Shown one piece after another: positions 7,413 to 11,851 of a DNA stretch of 13,634 nt. The notes under the pieces were generated by a model. The model did no database searches. It saw only the letters and a program-made list of their open reading frames with translations, and was not told where the DNA came from. Origin of the DNA: Nitrososphaeraceae archaeon. Lineage in GTDB: Archaea; Thermoproteota; Nitrososphaeria; Nitrososphaerales; Nitrososphaeraceae. The stretch is taken from NCBI GenBank assembly GCA_025922735.1, contig JAICHI010000015.1, forward strand, positions 1-13,634, in the 5' to 3' direction. Every line of letters begins with the position of its first letter. Within the stretch, counting starts at the first letter, position 1. The position numbers were made by a program, and so were the translations under genes.

Positions 7413-8000
7413 ATGATTGTTGACCTGACCTTCCTAGATAGTGACTTTGTGATATCAGGAATCTTTGCGTTTGTAGTAGGAATGGCAAGTATGACATTCT
7501 ACAATAGGCTCAAGACGAAATTTGAAGAAGGCCGGTATAAAACTAATGAGGTAGTTGTTGAAGCTGTCGTTCTCGAGTATACTCGCAGGCTGTATGACTA
7601 TGATAAAGTGATTGCAGATCTTCGGGCCAAGGTCGACATCATAGAGAGTAGGGTCCAACCACATGGAGTAGTAGTATCACAACATCCATCACAACCACAA
7701 CCTCACGTAGCGCCCATCAGTGAGCCTGTAACAGTCACGCAAAATGTCATAATTGAGAAGGACGTTAATAGTACAACTGATTATATATTCAAATTACTAA
7801 CTGAAAGACCGCGATCATCAAGAGAAGTCCAACTTGCTATAGGCAGGACAAGAGAACATACAGCCCGCCTGATGAAGAAGCTACATGACCTAGGCCTTGT
7901 TAGTAGAGACATCAACACCAAACCCTTCCGCTATAACATCACGAATGCAGGTCTAGAGAAGCTGAAGAAGAGGGCTGAGGCTGCACCGGTTGTTGTCTAG
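7413..8000 (+). CDS. membrane-anchored winged-helix DNA-binding protein, unknown function
   Basis: The 195-residue protein has three visible parts. Residues about 12-30 are a single hydrophobic segment (FVISGIFAFVVGMASMTFY) followed by positive residues, as in a membrane anchor with the rest in the cytoplasm. Residues 45-80 are charged and helical, possibly coiled coil. A Pro/Gln/Val-rich linker (about 81-115) leads to a winged-helix domain (119-188), with SSREVQLAIGRTREHTARLMKKLHDLGLVSR as helix 2/recognition helix and PFRYNITNAG as the wing. The fold resembles MarR/ArsR-type domains, but I cannot name an orthologue. The 3' end overlaps the convergent gene by 62 bp. A DNA-binding protein tethered to the membrane 400 bp from the origin is notable; a membrane-bound transcription regulator is the simpler explanation. 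Confidence 0.75.
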   Translation: MIVDLTFLDSDFVISGIFAFVVGMASMTFYNRLKTKFEEGRYKTNEVVVEAVVLEYTRRLYDYDKVIADLRAKVDIIESRVQPHGVVVSQHPSQPQPHVAPISEPVTVTQNVIIEKDVNSTTDYIFKLLTERPRSSREVQLAIGRTREHTARLMKKLHDLGLVSRDINTKPFRYNITNAGLEKLKKRAEAAPVVV

Positions 8001-8394
8001 TCATCTTATAGATCCACTCTTTCCCTTGTCGGGTTCTTATGAGTCGACCACGTTCAGCATACCTCGAAAGATAGGTTGAGATAATACTCAGTTTGATAGG
8101 CTCATTGTACTGATCCTCATACAATTCGAGGATATCAGTAGAGGTAAATCCACCGTATGGAAACTTGCCCTCAGCGAGAGTCCATATCTTGTCGCCAACT
8201 GAGGCAGGGGTTGCCCTGTTGCTCCTAGAGGTCTCGTTTTCATTGTTCTCATTTGACTCAATGTTTATGAGATCCATGAACTCGACTATTTTCATTATCT
8301 TCTCTTTTGATATATTGCCTTCTAGTGAGAGGTTATACTTGCTTCCTTCTGCATCCTCTAGTTCTATCTTGAACCGCTTCTTTCCAGAGTTCAT
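7939..8394 (-). CDS. winged-helix-like protein of unknown function next to the origin
   Basis: This 151-residue protein has an N-terminal strand-rich stretch (1-45, KKRFKIELEDAEGSKYNLSL), a polar Asn/Glu/Ser linker (46-65) and a C-terminal domain (about 67-130). The C-terminal domain looks like a winged helix: FTSTDILELYEDQY, then LSIISTYLSRYAERGRLIRTRQG, then a tryptophan-containing wing strand. The tail is Gln/Pro/Ser rich. I do not recognise the family. It reads away from the origin with its ATG at 8394, just 10 bp from the first GTTAAC motif. Its last 62 bp are antisense to the end of the neighbouring winged-helix gene, and since both tails are low complexity there, both frames can be real. 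A role in origin or promoter binding is inference from position. Confidence 0.72.
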   Translation of the reverse strand: MNSGKKRFKIELEDAEGSKYNLSLEGNISKEKIMKIVEFMDLINIESNENNENETSRSNRATPASVGDKIWTLAEGKFPYGGFTSTDILELYEDQYNEPIKLSIISTYLSRYAERGRLIRTRQGKEWIYKMTRQQPVQPQPSSSASLDLHS

Positions 8395-8403
8395 ACGCGT
8401 AAA

Positions 8404-8440
8404 GTTAACTTAACATGTTAGAGTCTTAACACTTAACATG
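8404..8440. repeat. clustered TTAAC motifs at the left edge of the origin
   Basis: One GTTAAC (8404-8409) and three CTTAAC (8409, 8425, 8432) are packed into 34 bp. CTTAACATG occurs twice (8409-8417 and 8432-8440), 23 bp apart, about two helical turns. The cluster lies in the promoter zone of the minus-strand gene starting at 8394, so it may act as its operator as well as part of the origin. Confidence 0.55.
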
Positions 8441-8562
8441 AGCTATGCCAATGTTGATAACAAACAGCTTAGCTGATATTAACTGTATATGAGAGAGAGG
8501 CAATTTTGGTTAACAATTATCTTTAGTTAACTAATCTAGTAGTAAAGAATTATCGGATCTCT

Positions 8563-8585
8563 GCTCCAGTGGAAATAAAGGGGTT
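8563..8585 (+). repeat. origin recognition box ORB1
   Basis: The element contains the short dyad TCCAGTGGA followed by AATAAA and the G-string GGGGT, the two-part structure recognised by the winged helix and AAA+ domain of Orc1/Cdc6. It is identical over 23 bp to ORB2, which starts 62 bp downstream (about six helical turns) in the same orientation. Confidence 0.88.
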
Positions 8586-8624
8586 CCAACAGGTATTGTT
8601 AACAGCACCAGCGCCGACGTTAAC

Positions 8625-8647
8625 GCTCCAGTGGAAATAAAGGGGTT
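8625..8647 (+). repeat. origin recognition box ORB2
   Basis: This is an exact 23-bp copy of ORB1 in the same orientation. A GTTAAC hexamer (8619-8624) directly abuts its left end. Flanking bases differ from those of ORB1, so the identity is confined to the binding element. Confidence 0.88.
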
Positions 8648-8722
8648 AATTTTAGGTCTTTCTTCGTTTTGATGATCTAATATTGCTAACACAGTTAATC
8701 AAGCAGGAAATATACTTGCAGG

Positions 8723-8748
8723 CCGCCACCCCTTTCTTTCTTATGCAG
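8723..8748 (-). repeat. ORB-like element, inverted (left arm)
   Basis: On the minus strand it reads CTGCATAAGAAAG then AAAGGGGTGGCGG. The half GAAAGAAAGGGGT differs from the ORB in one base of 13, while the dyad half is poorly kept. A close copy lies at 8874-8900 in the opposite orientation, so the two arms bracket the AT-rich core. A lower-affinity Orc1/Cdc6 site is the likely reading. Confidence 0.62.
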
Positions 8749-8873
8749 ATCCTTCTCTGAGTTTACATTAACTTGTATCATCAAGATGATATGATAGTTA
8801 ATTATAATTGATTTTGTAGTTTAAAAATGACCTGTTAACATCACTGTTAAGAAAAAGTTAACAAACTTTTATT
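8749..8873. other. AT-rich candidate DNA-unwinding element
   Basis: The stretch between the two inverted ORB-like arms is strongly AT rich; 8791-8827 has 32 A/T in 37 bases and no C. It includes a 6-bp inverted repeat TATCAT/ATGATA (8776-8791) and three phased TTAA motifs at 8833, 8845 and 8856. This is the best candidate for the site of first melting. A second AT-rich interval, 8648-8720, lies between ORB2 and the left arm and is a less extreme alternative. Confidence 0.6.
8833..8862. repeat. three helically phased GTTAA(C/G) motifs
   Basis: TGTTAAC (8833-8839), TGTTAAG (8845-8851) and AGTTAAC (8856-8862) start 12 and 11 bp apart, about one helical turn, which places them on the same face of the DNA. 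They lie at the right end of the AT-rich core. Confidence 0.6.
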
Positions 8874-8900
8874 CTGCAAAAGAAAAACAGGGGGCGGCGG
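8874..8900 (+). repeat. ORB-like element (right arm), abutting the cdc6 promoter
   Basis: CTGCAAAAGAAAAACA followed by GGGGGCGGCGG matches the left arm (8723-8748, minus strand) at most positions with one inserted base. Its G-string points away from the AT-rich core. It ends at the probable BRE/TATA of cdc6, so initiator bound here could also repress its own gene. Confidence 0.55.
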
Positions 8901-8908
8901 GTTAAAAT
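8901..8908 (+). promoter_or_regulatory. probable TATA box of cdc6
   Basis: GTTAAAAT is centred about 34 nt before the TTG start at 8939, predicting a transcription start only a few bases ahead of the codon. GGAG (8917-8920) and GAGGT (8922-8926) lie between; they could be a Shine-Dalgarno only if transcription starts further upstream. Confidence 0.4.
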
Positions 8909-8938
8909 TGCGCACAGGAGTGAGGTAGTAGATAATAA

Positions 8939-10147
8939 TTGAGCTCTGATATTGATAACATTTTCACCAAAGCGGCAAGTGGTAGGTCACTTGTTAAGAA
9001 TCGTCAAGCCTTGACTATTGATTATGTACCTGAGAAATTACCTTTCAGGGACGAAGAGACCAAGGCACTTGCCCAAGTATTGTCTACAATTTTTAAAGGT
9101 GCTAGGCCGTCAAACCTTCTTTTATTTGGCAAGCCTGGTACTGGCAAGACTGCAGCAGCTAGAAGCGTCGTAGATAGGCTAGCAAAAAAAGCAAGCGAGC
9201 TCGAGACAGATGTCACAGTTCTTTTTATAAATGCAAAGATTGCAGGAGGTAGCGCCTATAAGGTAATTTTTGAAATTGCCGAAGAGCTTGGAATCAACAA
9301 GGAGCGGGAAAAGCAAGTGCACTTTACCGGTCTGTCGATGGGCGAAGCAACAGACAGAGTCTTGAACTTCATACAAAGGAAAAAACTCAACCTTGTCTTG
9401 GTGATAGATGAGATAGATTCGCTTGTAGCTAGGAGTGGTGATGATATCCTTTACAATTTTACAAGGGCCAACCAGAGAATGAAGGGTGGCTTTATTACAC
9501 TCATAGGAATCTCTAACAGTCTTACATTCAAGGACAAACTCGATCCACGCGTAAGAAGTAGCCTCAGCGAGGAGGAAATAGTCTTCAACCCATACACAGT
9601 AGATCAGCTACGTCAGATATTACAAGAGCGCGCAAAGCTGTCCTTCAATGAGGGTGCGATCTCTGAAGCCGCAGTCAACTTATGTGCAGCAATAGCGGGA
9701 AGAGAGCATGGAGATGCAAGAAAGGCAATAGACTTATTGAGAGTTGCGGCCGAGCTTGCAGAAAGGGAAGGTATCACCAAGGTCGATGAAAAACATGTGC
9801 GCGACAGCGAAGACAGGATTGAAAGAGATGCGCCTTTTGTCGCACTAAAGAACGCGCCAGCGCATCATAAACTTGTCATTCTTGCTATCATAAAATCAAC
9901 AAATGGAACAACTGGCAAGGTATATGATATTTACTTATCATTTTGCAAACAGACAGAACAAAAACCGCTTACTCAGCGGCGTATGACTCAGATAATAAAC
10001 GAGCTGGATTTGCTCGGTATAGTTTCAACTGATATAGTTAATCAAGGCCGCTACGGTAGGTCTCAAAAGATCAGAGTGATGATACCACTAACAACAATTG
10101 AAGAAGCCCTCAAAGACGATATCGATCTTACATCACTCATTGATTGA
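8939..10147 (+). CDS. cdc6: Orc1/Cdc6 replication initiator
   Basis: Orc1/Cdc6 binds origin recognition boxes and, as an AAA+ ATPase, melts the origin and recruits the MCM helicase. The 402-residue protein has the full set of parts. An N-terminal segment with PFRDEE (35-40) precedes Walker A GKPGTGKT (64-71), Walker B VIDEID (155-160) and sensor 1 N183 in GISNS. The AAA+ lid is at about 215-285. The C-terminal winged helix (about 305-392) includes the motif TGKVYDIYLSFC. The start is TTG: the codon just before it is a stop (TAA, 8936-8938), and the next Met lies far inside the AAA+ domain, so TTG is nearly forced. The gene lies beside its own origin and overlaps the convergent DP1 gene by 11 bp. 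Confidence 0.95.
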   Translation: MSSDIDNIFTKAASGRSLVKNRQALTIDYVPEKLPFRDEETKALAQVLSTIFKGARPSNLLLFGKPGTGKTAAARSVVDRLAKKASELETDVTVLFINAKIAGGSAYKVIFEIAEELGINKEREKQVHFTGLSMGEATDRVLNFIQRKKLNLVLVIDEIDSLVARSGDDILYNFTRANQRMKGGFITLIGISNSLTFKDKLDPRVRSSLSEEEIVFNPYTVDQLRQILQERAKLSFNEGAISEAAVNLCAAIAGREHGDARKAIDLLRVAAELAEREGITKVDEKHVRDSEDRIERDAPFVALKNAPAHHKLVILAIIKSTNGTTGKVYDIYLSFCKQTEQKPLTQRRMTQIINELDLLGIVSTDIVNQGRYGRSQKIRVMIPLTTIEEALKDDIDLTSLID

Positions 10148-11624
10148 AATCATACATAACAGGTTGAAGCGTTGCTAAGTTGACTATCACGGCCACACCA
10201 GGTGTCGGCGTTATGCCCATTGTCTGCTGGTATTTTGTCTGACTCTGCCACGCACCTGAATTTACAACAAGGGTGCCCCGGTAGCTCTGCACATCGACTA
10301 CATGTACATGGCCTGAGTGAAAAATATCAGGCACCTCAGTAATAACCATCATGTCCTCTTGCTCTGGGGCTATAGGTGTGCGCTCGCCATATATCGGAGC
10401 AAGGTGGCGAGCCTTAAGAAGCACTTTCATCGCCTCTGCCGGCTTGGAATAACTAAGCCCTGGTGTTGTCGCAATGATGTCGTCAAGGCCCTGGCCGTGA
10501 TACATTAACACCTTGACGCCATTGAGTTCAACAAAAGCAGGGTTGCCAAGCATCATACAGTTTTCAAGACTGTAAAACCGCTCGCCCAGATCCTTCCTTG
10601 GGATCGCAGGTTGTGGAAGTGCCCTTCTCCCAAGGTCGTGGTTGCCAGGTATCATTATTACTTTGATATGTTTAGGAACCTTTGCCAACAACTGTGCAGC
10701 ATGGCTCATCTGCTTTACAGCGTCTATTTCCAACAACTCTTTGTCTTGATTTGGAAATATACCAATGCCATCGATCAGATCACCTCCAACACAGAGGAAC
10801 TTGATCTTCTTGACAATGTCGTCATCAGACGATGATGACAACCAGTCTAAGAACCTCAAAAACTCCCTTTTCATGAAATACTTACTACCAACATGCAAGT
10901 CAGAGATCAGCACCGCATAGGCTTCTGACTTGCTCTTGTTGGGCAAATGGTCGGGAATGTCGGGCATCATGACGCTCTTGATCGTCAGCCCTGGCCTTCC
11001 CTTCCCATTTTCAAGCTCAAGCATCACCATTTGGTCAAGCGCAAGAGTTGAGGCCTGTTTTTTTACATCTTCTACTGTAGAAATCGCAGTTAGGATCCCT
11101 GTGTAATCTTCGATTGCTAGTTCAACATCATTTTTCTTGGTGCGCTTTGACATTAAGAGGCCGGCAACTATGATCGAGCTAGCGGCGGCGCCATGGAGAC
11201 TCTTTTCACCTCTTTCAACCTGCTTGCCGATCCTGACTCCGTGCTTGACAGCCGACGCCTTTGATATACGCTTGCTGTCTGGCCGCTGGGCCAAAATGCG
11301 CATCGTCTTCTCAAATCTACTGCGAAACAACGCTGTGTAGCCTTCTACTCCTTCTGCAGTGGTAACCTTGGGTGTCGGATCGATGAGCACCGTGCACGTT
11401 TGCTCGATTGGACCTTCCTGTTTTTTTGGCTCTATTAAAGTTTTGATGTCGTCAACTACTATGACTGTATTTTTCGTCGGCTTTTTCATCTTAATTATTT
11501 CCTGAATCATCTTGAGTACATCTGCATCAAGGCCCTTTAACATGGCAAACGCGTTAGGATGTATTTGAAATCCTTTACTGGTAGCGTAAGATAAGGCATT
11601 GGAAACTTCATTTTGCAAAGCCAA
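10137..11624 (-). CDS. polB: DNA polymerase D small subunit DP1 (3'-5' exonuclease)
   Basis: DP1 is the proofreading and structural subunit of PolD, with an Mre11-like calcineurin phosphoesterase fold. In this 495-residue protein the metal-binding motifs are intact: DLH (242-244), GGDLID (280-285), GNHD (327-330), YHG (375-377) and HSGHVH (436-441). DP1 therefore looks catalytically active, unlike the eukaryotic B-subunits derived from it. An OB-fold probably lies at about 165-230, and the N terminus (1-50) is a small helical domain. The start is TTG at 11624; another TTG is two codons further in, and the only nearby ATG (11637) is out of frame. No Shine-Dalgarno is visible. The gene reads toward the origin and overlaps the cdc6 3' end. 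Confidence 0.94.
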   Translation of the reverse strand: MALQNEVSNALSYATSKGFQIHPNAFAMLKGLDADVLKMIQEIIKMKKPTKNTVIVVDDIKTLIEPKKQEGPIEQTCTVLIDPTPKVTTAEGVEGYTALFRSRFEKTMRILAQRPDSKRISKASAVKHGVRIGKQVERGEKSLHGAAASSIIVAGLLMSKRTKKNDVELAIEDYTGILTAISTVEDVKKQASTLALDQMVMLELENGKGRPGLTIKSVMMPDIPDHLPNKSKSEAYAVLISDLHVGSKYFMKREFLRFLDWLSSSSDDDIVKKIKFLCVGGDLIDGIGIFPNQDKELLEIDAVKQMSHAAQLLAKVPKHIKVIMIPGNHDLGRRALPQPAIPRKDLGERFYSLENCMMLGNPAFVELNGVKVLMYHGQGLDDIIATTPGLSYSKPAEAMKVLLKARHLAPIYGERTPIAPEQEDMMVITEVPDIFHSGHVHVVDVQSYRGTLVVNSGAWQSQTKYQQTMGITPTPGVAVIVNLATLQPVMYDFNQ

Positions 11625-11681
11625 TACAGTCGGCCATTTTGATGTCGAATATCATCCTTAATTAGATTTCTGTTGTCATGG

Positions 11682-11688
11682 TTTTATC
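11682..11688 (+). promoter_or_regulatory. TATA box of the small zinc-ribbon gene
   Basis: TTTTATC is centred about 26-27 nt ahead of the TTG at 11711, the standard archaeal distance for a leaderless transcript. The same TTTTAT spacing appears before the PRC-barrel gene on the other strand. Confidence 0.5.
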
Positions 11689-11710
11689 CTAGAAGCGCGC
11701 ATTATCCTCA

Positions 11711-11851
11711 TTGTTGAAGAAATTCTGCGGTATGTGCAAGAAAGTGCTGCCTGCCAACACTAGGTATCTACTGTGTGAAAATTGTCACAAACAAGTAGTG
11801 ATGGCCGAAGAGGACCGGCAATTCTACGAAAACTCGCGCTTGCACTACTAG
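11711..11851 (+). CDS. 46-residue zinc-ribbon protein
   Basis: This short frame starts at TTG 11711 (a second TTG follows at once) and stops at TAG 11849-11851. It encodes FCGMCKK near the N terminus (C6, C9) and LCENC (C22, C25), that is CxxC-x12-CxxC, a classic zinc ribbon, followed by a charged helical tail. Tiny proteins of this form are common in archaea and usually bind nucleic acid or partner proteins; I cannot assign a function. Support comes from the two well-spaced CxxC pairs, a TATA box 27 nt before the start, and a precise stop overlap (CTAG) with the convergent PRC-barrel gene. The ATG at 11732 would cut off half of the first CxxC, so TTG is favoured. Confidence 0.7.
   Translation: MLKKFCGMCKKVLPANTRYLLCENCHKQVVMAEEDRQFYENSRLHY

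Larger units (their letters stand above)
8395..8938. other. chromosomal replication origin (oriC)
   Basis: This 544-bp gap is the largest non-coding stretch in the window and lies directly upstream of orc1/cdc6. It holds two identical ORB elements (8563-8585, 8625-8647), an inverted pair of ORB-like arms (8723-8748 minus, 8874-8900 plus), and a very AT-rich core between those arms. It also carries at least seven GTTAAC hexamers plus several one-base variants. Archaeal Orc1/Cdc6 binds ORBs (a short dyad plus a G-string) and melts a neighbouring AT-rich element. The layout and gene context match that model, as in Pyrococcus, where cdc6 and the PolD genes also cluster near oriC. Whether other origins exist in the chromosome cannot be told from here. 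Confidence 0.88.

Noticed and set aside
8563..8647. Two 23-bp repeats considered as a CRISPR fragment or transposon ends
   Set aside because: There are only two copies with a 39-bp gap, no array or transposase, and the sequence has the dyad plus G-string of an ORB.
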